NCBI GenBank assembly: GCA_905221605.1 | Contig: CAJNDS010001890.1 | Span: 581,001 to 645,000 of the forward strand | Source: Symbiodinium natans | Lineage: Eukaryota; Sar; Dinophyceae; Suessiales; Symbiodiniaceae | Direction of reading: 5' to 3' | DNA length: 64,000 bases | Shown here: positions 20,701-32,700 of the stretch, in pieces | Layout: each line of letters begins with the position of its first letter | How positions within the stretch are numbered: the first letter of the stretch is position 1 | Made by a program: the position numbers and the translations under genes | The notes under the pieces: model-generated | Seen by the model: only the letters and a program-made list of their open reading frames with translations | Database searches by the model: none | What the model was told of the DNA's origin: nothing

Positions 20701-23700
20701 CCCCCTAATCCCTAAACCTCCTAAACCCTAAACCCCTCATCTCCCAAGACAAAGCAAAACGCCTCGAGCTTTGGGGGTCCGGTCCACAGAGAGCGTCGTG
20801 AGCCTGAAAAAGGCTCTGGGCGACCAGACAAGAGGTTCGAGGGATTTCGAACCCAAAGCCAGGTTTAGGGTTTAGGGTTAGGGTTTAGGGTTTAGGGTTT
20901 AGGGTTTAGGGTTTAGGGTTTAGGGTTTAGAGTTTAGAGTTTAGGGTTTAGGGTTTAGGCTTCAGGGTCTAGGGTCTAGGGTTTGGGGTTTAGCGTTTTA
21001 AGGTTCAGGGTTTTAGGCGCTGTAGATGCCAGGGAAGCAAAGGGGGCCGCCGAGTAAGGGCATGCCGGCGCCTTGAGAGGGGTATTGCCTCAAAAGAAGA
21101 ATAGGTTTGGGGCTTTCGGGTCTAGGGTGTTTGGGGTTCAAGAGGGTTTAGGGCTTTAAGGGCTTAGGGAGAACCTGAAATCGCTAAACCCTAAACCCTA
21201 AACCCTAAACCCTAAACCCTAAAACCTTACAGTTTAGGGGGTGTAGGGGGTTGAATGCCGAGCTGCAGAGCGCCGTTGCGCCGGCGCCCTAAACCCTCAA
21301 ACCATGACACCCCTAAACCCTCAACTCCCTAGACCCTAAAGCCCTAAAGCCCTAAAGCCCTAAAGCCCTAAAGCCCTAAAGCCCAAAAGCCCAAAAGCCC
21401 TAAAGCCCTAAAGCCCTAAAGCCCTAAAGCCCTAAAGCCCTAAAGCCCTAAAGCCCTAAAGCCCTAAACCCTAAACCCTAAACCCTAAACCCAAGGAAGC
21501 CCTTGAAGCCCCTGCAGTGCCTGCTGGGCGTGCTTGGAGCAGCAGACCTCTCAGGGATGCGGACTGAAACATCGAAGGAAAACTACATAAGGCTTGGGGC
21601 TTAGGGTTTTTAAGGTTTAGGGATTAGGGTTTTTAGGGTTTAGGGTTTAGGGTTTACAGGGTTTAGGGTTTAGGGTCTAGGGTTTAGGGCTTAGGGCTTA
21701 TAGCGTTTCGGGTTTAGGGACAGAATCGGGATGGCAGGCATCCTATCCTACCTATGAGGGAGGCAACTGCGTGCAGTTGCCGACAAAGACGTACGCTTGA
21801 AGAGATGAAGCTACAGCCTGCGATTGTGGGCTTGCGTAGCTTCTGTATCATCGCGGTCGTACAGCTTGTCCCAGTCTAGAAGATAGGCAGCTATAGTTAG
21901 TGTCTTGGGATGTTCAGCCTTTATACTAGCAGTCCTTAATAGGGATTGTAACAGGGCGTACTGTCATCCCTATTAAGGACTGTTAGGACAAGGGGGAACA
22001 TCCCAAAAAACGTCCTAAACCCTAAACCCTAAACCCTAAACCCGAAACCCCAAACCCTAAACCCTAAACCCTAAACCTCTTGGCTGGCCTTGAGTGTGGC
22101 ATATGTGCCCTGGTGTGCCCTAGATTGGTACCCCCAAAACCCCTGCTTCTTAGTAGGGAATGGGGGAATCAGGTTTTAGGGTCTAGGGTTTTGGTCTTGG
22201 GGTTTAGGGTTGAAGGGATCATATAGGGGTGCCTCGTTCCCAGAACCAGCCAAAAACATCTCGGAGGAGTCAGCTCTTGGTATTCAGAGCTACTATTAAA
22301 ACCCTCCTCGCGCTCTCTCCCTCTCTCTCCATCCGTGCTTGTTTCCCTTTCTTTCTTTCTCCTTTTCGTTTTGCTTTGTCTCCTTCCTTCCTTCATTCCT
22401 TCCTTCCTGCACGCATGACCTGCTCGCAGCTTTTGGTTGGACATCGAAACATCCTCTTGGGGAGGTTGCAAGGTCGCAAACAAGGACAGATGCAAAACCA
22501 CAAGTTCGTGGGAAAGAAAAGGCTCTCTGTCTCGCTCTCTCTCTCTCTCTCTCCGCATCTCGCTCCCTTCCCCGCAGGCTCCTCTTCTAGACCCAAGAGT
22601 AACCTAAAATAGAAAGGGTGCTATTTTTTTGCGTTCAAATGGGCTTAATTACAAGGGAACCTGAAAATCCCAAAAACAAGGGGAGTAAGAACCTACTCTG
22701 GGTCCCAGTCACCCTAAACCCTAAACCCTAAACCCTGAACCCTGAACCCTAAACCCTAAACCCTGAACCCTAAACCCTAAACCCTTTATTTGCCGCAATA
22801 GGGGGGGTACTGGCCAGTGATGCCCTCGCCTGGCCCCCGATCGGCCAGCAGGTTCGCCAGAAAGCGCCGGATCGAAGAAATGCGCCGTGCCTCGCAGCTG
22901 CAGGGTAAGGTCTAGGGTCTAGGGTTTAGGGTTTAGGGTTTAGGGTTTAGGGTTTAGGGTTTAGGGTTTAGGGTTTAGGGTTTAGGTTTAGGGTTTAGGG
23001 TTTAGGGTTTAGGGTTTAGGGTTTAGGGTTTAGGTTTAGGGTTTAGGGGCCTCTAGGGGGTCCTGGGGACCAACTGAACCCTAAAATTGGGATCAGATGC
23101 CCTATACCACTACCGTCCATATCAGGGTATATGAACCCTGAACCCCAAACCCTAAGCATATGAACCCTAAACCCTAAACCCTAAAACATATGAACCCTAA
23201 ACCCTAAACATATGAACCCTAAACCCTTTGGTCCTTCATAGAGCTGCAGTTCCGGGCTTGCTCGAAACTCTCCATAATCCCTATTGATGCAGGGTTTAGG
23301 GTTTAGGGTTTAGGGTTTAGGGTTTAGGGTTTAGGGTTTAGGGTTTAGGGTTTAGGGTTTAGGGTTTAGGGTTTAGGGTTTAGGGTTTACGGTTTTGGGG
23401 CTTAAGGCTTTTGACAAGCCAGTGTGGTCTGTGGGATCCCGTACCCCTTGCAAAAGCGTAAGTCACGAACATAGCTTTCACAACTGCCGAGTTCAACGAA
23501 GTCTGGTGTTTAGAAGCTATACTTCAGAGAACACCCTAAACCCGACTGCACACCGTCGATGTCCAAACGTGTCTTAACCCTAAACCCTAACCCTAAACCC
23601 TAAACCCCAAACCCTAAACCCTAAACCCTAAACCCTAAACCCTAAACCCTAAGCCCTAAACCCTAAACCCTAAACCCTAAACCCTAAACCCTAGCTTAGT

Positions 23701-26700
23701 TGATGTCTCCGGTCTCTGAGTCCACGGCGCAGCTGGCTGTCGAGCTGAGCGGTGAGCTGCCGACTTCGCTTCAGCTCCTGTGCTGGGGTTTAGGGTTTAG
23801 GGTTTCGGGTTTAGGGTTTAGGGTTTAGGGTTTAGGGTTTAGGGTTTAGGGTTTAGGGTTTAGGGTTTAGGGTTTTAGGGTTTTAGGGTTTTAGGGTTTA
23901 GGGTTTTTGGGGTTTTGGGGTTTGGGGGGTTTTGGGGGTTTGGGGGGTTTTGGGGGTTTTGGGGTTTTGGGGTTTTGGGGTTTTGGGGTTTTGGGGTTTT
24001 GGGGTTTGGGGGTTTTGGGGTTTGGGGGTTTGGGGGTTTGGGGGTTTCGGGTTTGGGGTTGTGGGTGTTGGGTTTTATGGGTTTTAGAGGGTCGCATTTG
24101 AGCTTTCTCGGGTTTTATGGGGTGTTATCGGGTTGGGGGTTTAGGGTTTTGGGTTGGGGGTCTGGGGTTCAATGCTTGTATCCTTAGGTTTTGGCCTTGT
24201 TTTTAGAGTTTGACTGGAGCTTCGGATGTACGTTATCGGGGCCATCAGGCTCAATTGAAGGTGCGGGCAATGTCCCGCATTCTATGGCAGAGCCTCATGG
24301 GCAGGCTTCTTTTGGATGGCAAGCCAGAACCTTGGGACCAAGTAAACCCTAAGATCGGGATCATGTACCCTCTACTCCTATCATCCTTATTCGGGTATAT
24401 GAGCCAGAAACCTTTTAGAGTTTATGTGGTCGTTCAGGAATGGACGACAGTTGGACCAAGCGCTGGCTACATGATTACCCTGAGCCGAAGCACCTTTTCA
24501 ACTTCGCAGTCTGCACGCCGAACCAGGGTTTGTGGTTCAGGGCTGAGAGAATGCAATAAGATTAAACTGTACACCCTAAACCCTAAACCCTAAAGTCTAA
24601 ACCCTAAACCCTAAACCCTAAACCCTAAGCCCGAACTGTCCTAACCATAAACAAAACGAAGCTCTGAGTCCTGCCGCAGGGATTGGTTCTCCTCCTTCAC
24701 GGCCATGAGGTGCTTGATCTTTTGCCTCGCCGGAACTTGTCTAGGGATTAGGTTTTAGGGTTTCGGTTCCTGGCATAGGTCCCTAAACCCTAAACCCTAA
24801 ACCCTAAACCCTAAACCCTAAACCCTAAACCCTAAACCCTAAACCCTAAACCCTAAACCCTAAACCCTAAACCCTAAACCCTAAACCCTAAACGGCTCTA
24901 TCCCAGTCTATCCTCAGTGGCCTAGGAGAGGAAAGTTGGAGAGGAAAGGGTGCCCACCGTGGCCTCTTTGGGATCTTAGTTCAAGAATAAAGAGATTTAA
25001 ACAGGTACCACTTGTTCATCCTTTAAACCTTCAAGCCCTCCCCACCCCTAAGCCCTAATTCCTCAACCACACACCCTACACCCTAAACCCTAATAAGCTC
25101 TGAATCCTAAACCCTAAACCCTAAACCCTAAACCCTAAACCCTAAACCCTAAACCCTAAACCCTAAACCCTACCGTCCCTCCACCCGGCTTTGGGTTCGA
25201 ATGTCCGCACAGCTCCGCTGAGCGCTTGGAGACGCGGAGCCTGGCAACGCTTCCAAGGGCGCTTCATGGGGCTCTATTGAATGTAGGGTTTAGGGTTTAG
25301 GGTTTAGGGTTTAGGGTGTAGGGTTTAGGGTTTAGGGTTTGGGGTTTTGGGTTTAGGGTTTAGGGTTTCGGGTTTGGGGTTTGGGGTTTGGGGCGCTTCT
25401 TTGAGGTTTCTGTCTTTCAGGGTTTGGGATTTGGGGAATGAGTTTTTTTTGGGCTTGGGATACTTCTAGGTATACCGACAAGATAAGGAATAGCGGGACT
25501 ACGTGGGGGAACAAGATTAAGGGTCCCTTGGACTCCTCATGCCCCTTAAAACCGAAACCTGTAATTGGGGAACCCTTATATATACCCCTTCTTTACCCTA
25601 TAAATTATCTAAGTTCTAAAGATATGTGTTAGTCCACACAACAAAAGTAGGACGACGGCAAAACGACGGAGGGACGACGGAGGGACGATGGTGGGACGAC
25701 GGAGGGACGAGGGCAAGACGACGGAGGGACGACGGCAGGATGACGGGGGGACGACGGCAGGACGCCGGGGGGACGACGGGGGGACGACGGGGGGACGACG
25801 GAGGGACGACGGGGCCCCGGGGACGACGGGGCCGTCGTCGCGTCGTCGTCGCGCCGTCGTCGCGCCGTCGTCACACCGTCATAAGGCCTAGTTTAAGCCC
25901 AAACTAGGCCTTATTTAGCCCAAACTAGGCCTTATTTCCCGTCATAAGGCCTAGTTTAAGCCCAAACTAGGCCTTATGACGGCGGGGCGACGGCGGGGCG
26001 ACGGCGGGACGACGGCGGGACGACGGCGGGACGACGGCGGGACGACGGCGGGACGACGGCGGGACGACGGAGGGACGACGGCGGGACGACGGCGCGACGA
26101 CGGCGCGACGACGGCGCGACAGCCGTCGTCCCCCCGTCGTCACCCCGTCGTCGCGCCATCGCACCCTGTCGTCGCGCCGTCGTCACACCGTCGTCGCCCC
26201 GTCGCCACCCCGTCGTCGCGCCGTCGTCATCCCATCGTCGCCCCGTCAAAGCCCTGACGTCTAGACCCCTCTAGCTGGACTAGAAACCATACCCCACATA
26301 TCTCTAGAACTTAGATAACCTATAAAGCTCAAAAACCCACACTTCAGAACCCTGTAAAGACGGTAAGGGGCCAATTAAGGGCCCATGAAACTACCCGTAC
26401 AACCCAAGGGCCCATACTTCAAAACCCTTCAGAGAGGGGTAAGGGACCATATTGAGGGACCATGTAGTTGCCCGTAGAGTTTAGGACTTATATAGGGCCT
26501 AAATAGGACTTAGAGTTTATGGAGTCTGGACCCATTGCATAGTCCCCCGAATAGTAGGATCCCCTTCTAAAAGGACCCCAATAAGGTACCCCTAATATCG
26601 TAAACCGCCCCAAATAGGGCTTAGAGGTTATGGAGTCTGGGCCCCTGGCATTTCGCTCTCGTAGGCGGCCTCCCGCTCAGACAGGCGCTTGGTCTCGGCC

Positions 26701-29700
26701 TTGGTGGCAAAAGGCGCAGGACTTGCATGGTTTTTGGGGTTAGGGTTTAGGGTTTAGGGATTAGGGTTTAGGGTTTAGGGTTAAGCGTTCAACACGCAGT
26801 TGCTTAGGGTTAGGATTTAGGGTTTCCACGGCTTAGGGCTTCGGGCTTTCTTTGTGTTTCGGGGCTTCTGATTTCTGATTTAGGGTGCAGGATTTAGGGC
26901 ATCGGTGTTGGGATACATGACTGGTGCTCTAGCGTGTCTGGACTTGGGGGTTAAGGATTTTGGAGCTTCAGTTGGCTAAGATGACTCAAGGCTTTGAGGT
27001 TTACGAAAAAACCCAAGGGTTTAGGGTTTAGGGTTTAGGGTTTAGGGTTTAGGGTTTAGGGTTTAGGGTTTAGGGTTTAGGGTTTAGGGTTTAGGGTTTA
27101 GGGTTTAGGGTTTAGGGACCGCACATGCTCAGACCCTGATCCCTGTACTACCCCCCCCCCCCCAAACAAAAACAATCAACCCTAACAAACCCTCAATCCC
27201 TTGATATCCTGTCGAAACCCTAAACCCATGAACCCTAACAAGCCCTCAGCCCTCTATAAACCCTGAACCTTGGGACGTTCCCCCCCCTTACACGTCCTTA
27301 ATAGGGATTTCAGTACCCCTCCCCAAGTATGATCTCTGTGAGTATAAGGAGGAACTGGAAGGAAAACTGAACCCCTGAACCCCTGAACCCCTGAACCCCT
27401 GAACCCCTGAACCCCTGAACCCCTGAACCCTGAACCCTCTACATCCTAAACTAAACCCTAAACCCTAAACCCTAAACCCTGAACCCTGAACCCTAAACCC
27501 TGAACCCTGCACACCATGCGCCACACCGTGGCCATTTGGAGATCTTGCTGCTGCAGTTGGAGGGACAACAGCACCTTGAGAGTGCACAATAGTAATAGTG
27601 TTGACGGTGTAGGGTTTAGGATTTAGGGTGCAGGGCTTAGGGAGTTCGGAAGGAGACACAAAGGTTGCCATTCGGGCTCGAAGGGGGCCATAAGGGAATA
27701 CTATTTTTATGCAAATTGTCAGCGCTCAGCTTCATCCCTGCTGTTTGGTGTCCGGAACTGCAATCCTATGGGTTCATAACATCTTGAAGCAAGCCGCACA
27801 AGTCAAGACTCTCCATAGGCAGTATGTGTGTTGTGGAGGGCGCAATCCCTTCGAAACCGGGGGGAGCCTCTTGTTTAGATGCAACCCAAAGCCTAAACCC
27901 AACACCCTCCAAACCCTAAACCCGAAACCCTAACTCTAAATCCTCAAACCTCTTGCTGGTTGCAGAACCCCCAGAAACGGCCTCGCGGTTCTGCTCCCGC
28001 AGTTCCTCGCACTCGCGGTCCAAACGCTCCAGCTCCTCCTCCTGGAATGGCCCAAACCGGCATCCTCTTCGGGGCCCCTAAACCCTAAACCCTAAACCCT
28101 AAACCCTAAACCCTAAACCCTAAACCCTAAACCCTAAACCCTAAACCCCGAACATGGAACCTTTATTCTTGGCTACAGACAGGGGTCCGTGGTTCGAGCA
28201 TCTTCCGGGATACCTGGAACCCTAGAAGCTGGGAATCTTCGAGACCCCAGAAAGCAACGAACAAAACTACAAACCATACAAAAGACCCTGAACCCTAGAA
28301 ACCCTGAACCTATGTACACCCTAGAACCACAACCCGAAAACTCTAGAACCATCAAACTTTAAAGATCTTGAACCCTAGGCCGCACCTGGTTCTGGAGGCG
28401 TTCGACATCCTCGGTGCGAGAGCCCCGCGCCTCACGCCTCACTGTGACCACAGTCCAGGGAGGCTTGGGGGTTCGGGCAGGGTATAGGTTTGGGGTATAG
28501 GGTTGAGGGACCCTATCATACAACATTACAAAGCCTACGTTGGTTGTTACCACCACCCCGCCCCCCCCCCCCCCCTGAAATATAGCATTCACAGGCCACC
28601 TGCAAAGAAGGCCGGTTTTGGGCCGTCAGGGTCAAGCCTGCACTGATCACAAACCCTTCGAAGAACGGTAGAACACCACAAAACCCGAGGATCTACAAAA
28701 GCTGCTAAATAATCATAAGACCCGCAAGGGGTCTCCCTCACTAAACCCTGTACAACCCGGATAGGCTCGAAATCGAGACGACTCTAAGAACGTTACTGTC
28801 CTTGCTGAGCAACCCCATGTAGGGTATGAACCCATCTAGCCCCCGACATATGAGCATATACCCTCTACTACTATACTCCAATTAGGGATTATGAACCCTA
28901 AACCCTAAACCCTAAACCCCAAACCCTAAACCCTAAACCCTAGCTGTCGCTGTGGCTCCGGCCCGGAGAACGCGGCGCGTTTTGCACGCGACCACATCTC
29001 CTGGGAGAGTGCTAGCTGCGCGTTAACTTCGCTCCGAAAGATCCCTTATTTCATGGAAGCCCCTACTACCCCCCCTTTAGGGTTCAGAGGGTTTATAGGG
29101 TTGATAGGGTTTATAGGGTTTACACGGTTTATAGGGTTTATAGGGTTTAGAGGGTTTCTAGGGTTTATAGGGTTTGTAGGGTTTATGGGGTTTGGTAGGG
29201 TTTAGGGTTTAGGGCTACTACCCCCCCTAGGTTCCCCCCTAAATAACCTTGGTTAAGCTTAATTGTCCATAAATCTATTTAATTATGGAGGGAACTTTGG
29301 AGGGGGGGGAGGTAGTTTAGAGGGGGGTAATAGGGGCAGCCATGATTACTTGGGGTTTCAGCGTCGACTTGACACCCCTACACTGAAATTTTGCAAGCGC
29401 TTTCGTCCGGGCCCCTGCTACTATAAGGACAAGTTTGCTAGCTGCCTTTAGCGTTTCTCAGAATCAAAATCCATTGCTGGGCTCCCCTTCGGGGGGCTGC
29501 CGGTGGGGTGGCTGCGAACATTCCCAGACAGCCTCAAGGCAACCTTACACCCTGAACCCCGAAACCTGTGAGCCCCATAATCTCGTAAGAGTCAGCAATG
29601 CCAGCATCCAGAGGCAGCCTTAAAGTACCAAGACTTGTGCTCAAGCCAGTTTCAGCGCCCCTAAAGAGCCCCCTAAACCCTACACCCTAAAGCCAAAACC

Positions 29701-32700
29701 CTGGACCCTAACCCTACACCCTAAACCCTAATCCCCAAATCCTGAACCCTAAACCCTAAACCCTAAACCCAAACCCTGAACCCTCCCCATTGGCGCCTGC
29801 TGAGCCGTGAAAGTCCAGGCTTCAAGGCAGGCCCCGACGATGCTCTGCCAACCTTTCTCCGAGTTTTGCTGGTCTTGTGATCGTGGGCCTTATGCGTTTT
29901 AAACCCTAAACCCTATACCCTAAACTCTAAACCCTCAAACTTTAGGGCATTAAGGATTAGGCAGGGCTTTCGGCTTGTGCTTTAGGCTTGAAACCCTGAA
30001 CCCGAAGTCCTAAACTTTATGGCATTTGGGTTTCGTAGGGCTGAGGGCTGTGGAGCCCCTGTACAAATGCCAAGTACCAAGTCTAGATCCGGCTTCGGAG
30101 TTCAGGGCTTAGGGATTCGGGTACCTCTAAATCCTACACCCTATACACCCTGTTAAACCTATAAACCCTACATAAACCCTATAAACCGTACAAACCCTAT
30201 AAACCCTGCAAACCCGATGAACCCTAAAAAGCCCAAAAACAACCTATAAAACCCTAAACATAGCCTGAAAAACCCTATAAAACCCGAAGCAGGGTTTTCT
30301 TGGGGTTCCAGGAGGGCCCTGGTCTCAGCACCCCTAAGCCCCGAAATCCCTAAAGCCCCAAAGATCCAAACCTCCCTGAACCCTAAACCCCTAACCCTGA
30401 ACCCCTCAACCCTAGACCCCTAACCCCTAAACCCCTAAACTCCTAAACCCCTAAACCCCTAAACCCCTAAACCCCTAAACCCCTAAACCCCTAACCCCTA
30501 AACCCTAAAAACCCTAAAAACCCTAAAAGCCCTAAAAGCCCTAAACCCTCAACCCTAACCCCCCAAGGCTTGAGAAGTTCGGGACTCTCGGCACCCCGGC
30601 GTGAGATGGCCAGCTGCCCACGGGCAGCCTCGGCAGCCTGGCGGTTTAGGGTTTAGGGTTTAGGGTTTAGGGTTTAGGGTTTAGGGTTGAGGGTTTAGGG
30701 TTTAGGGGTTTCGGGTTTTTGGGGTCTAGGGGTCTAGGGGGTTTAGGTTTTGGATTTAGGGGTTAGGGGGTTCCAGGTTTCAGGGTGTCAGGGAACCTAC
30801 AAGGCTAAAGTTGTGAGAAGTGACAGCCCCCACCACCCACACCATCCGCACTCCTAAACCCTGAGCCTGTCCACCCATCAACCCTAACCCCTAAACCCTA
30901 AACCCTAAACCCTAAATACCCTAAACCCTAAACCCTAAACCTCAACCCAAAGTCCTACGTCCAAGTTCGTCATCCAAGTTCGGAAGGGCCAAAGGAGCAC
31001 CGATTCTTGGAAACATATCCTCTGCCAAGCCCGCCCCATTCCCTAAACCCTAAACCCTAAACCCTAAACCCTTAAACCCTAACCCTAAACCCTAAACCCT
31101 CAACCCTCAACCCTGAACCCTAAACCCTAAACCCGAAACCCTAAACCCTAAACCCTAAACCCTGAACCCTCAACCCTAAACCCTAAACCCAAGACATCCT
31201 ACATTCCCTACCAAGGAGCTGTGTGGCTCAGGCAGCTGCAGGGCTTTGGGAGACGAGTGAAGGCTTCTAGTCTGGGGTTTAGGGCCTAGGGTTTAGGGTG
31301 TAAGGGTTTAGTTTAGCGTTTAGGGCTTAGGGTTTAGGGTTTAGGGCTAACCCTAAGGGTCCATGTACCTTATGATGATAAAACTTGGGCCCAAAGTGGC
31401 TATAGAGGAAGTACTTTATGGCCCAAGGATTCCCTATCCAGGTACATGGACCCTTATGGCTTAGGGCCTATGAGGGCTTTCCTGGAGAGGGCTTGAAAAC
31501 ACAAAGTCTACCTCCATGCCCCTGCAATCGCGATGTCTGACAGATTGAGCATCCCAGCATCCATTTAGGGTTTAGGGTTTATTTAGGGTTTAGGGTTTGG
31601 GGTTTAGGGTTTAGGGTTTCGGGTTTAGGGTTTCGGGTTTAGGGGTACTCCGCCACACCATCTGAACCCAGAGCCTCGAGGAATTTGCGGACGGCCCGAA
31701 AACAAACACAATATTATCCGGAGAGATCTCGAACCTCGATGCGCGGGAAGGCTCTGAATGTTGCTGACGAAAAATATAAAAAAATGAAGGCGCAACCATG
31801 GGCAACCGAAAACCCTAAACCCTAAATAATAAAACCCTTAACCCCAACCCCAATGTAATCGACTTGGCTCGAAAATTAATGCTACCTCAGGTACTATACC
31901 TCCACGATAGAACCTTCTGCCGTTTTCCGGATCTGACCCTAAACCCTGAACACACTTCCCTAAACCCTAAACCCTAAACCCTGAACACACTTACCGGGTA
32001 ACGCCGATCCCGGCGGCCTGCTTAAGCACGCCGCTTTGTTCTGAAACGCCTCGCCGCGCGCGCTGCTCAGCCTGAAGCGGCTCTCGGCAAGTCTCAATGT
32101 GGCGCCTGAAGCCCTGTAACCCTAAACCATAAACCCTAAAGCCTACAGGTACTCTATATCACCGGCGTTTACAGGGCTGATTCTGAGCGTAACAACCCAT
32201 CCTGGTAGTTCTGGGGATCATTACCTCTGCGAGTACTACCACGCTGCAGGTTGATGGTGTACAAAGTGCTAAATGCCCAGACCCTAACCAAAAAGGACCA
32301 GATGAACCCTACAAGGTTTATGGTTCATGTACCCTGATAAGCATGATAGTAGTGCAGGGTATATGATGCCAATTTTGGGGTTCTTTTGGTCCCCAAGGCA
32401 ACCCCACACTCTTAAACCCCCTTCAGCTCTCGCAACACTCAACGATACTCAGATTTCGAGGCTTTCTGTGCTGGACGCTTTATTGGGGTCTCTGGGCAGG
32501 GGCTACTCCTTTGCATTTCCGCTGCATTTGGCGTCACTTGACTGGTCAGAGTACCCAATGGTCTCTTACTCTTCTTCTTCGTATACTTGATTAGGGTTTA
32601 GGGTATTTTGGGTTTCGGATTTCGGGCTCGGGGCCTCCTTGGCCTCTTTCTCCCGCACCAGCTCTTGCCGCCTGAGGGTCACGTTCTGCTCTGGTGGATT

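Noticed and set aside
22169-22612. 127- and 129-codon ORFs on opposite strands
   Set aside because: Low-complexity pyrimidine tract; both end in telomere-like or CT-repeat sequence.
23891-24187. NPKTPKP-type and GFGGFG-type ORFs
   Set aside because: Readings of the TTTTGGGG/TTTAGGG array in several frames on both strands.
25626-26257. Arg/Asp/Gly-rich ORFs of up to 93 codons on both strands
   Set aside because: Translations of the GGACGACGG palindromic array.
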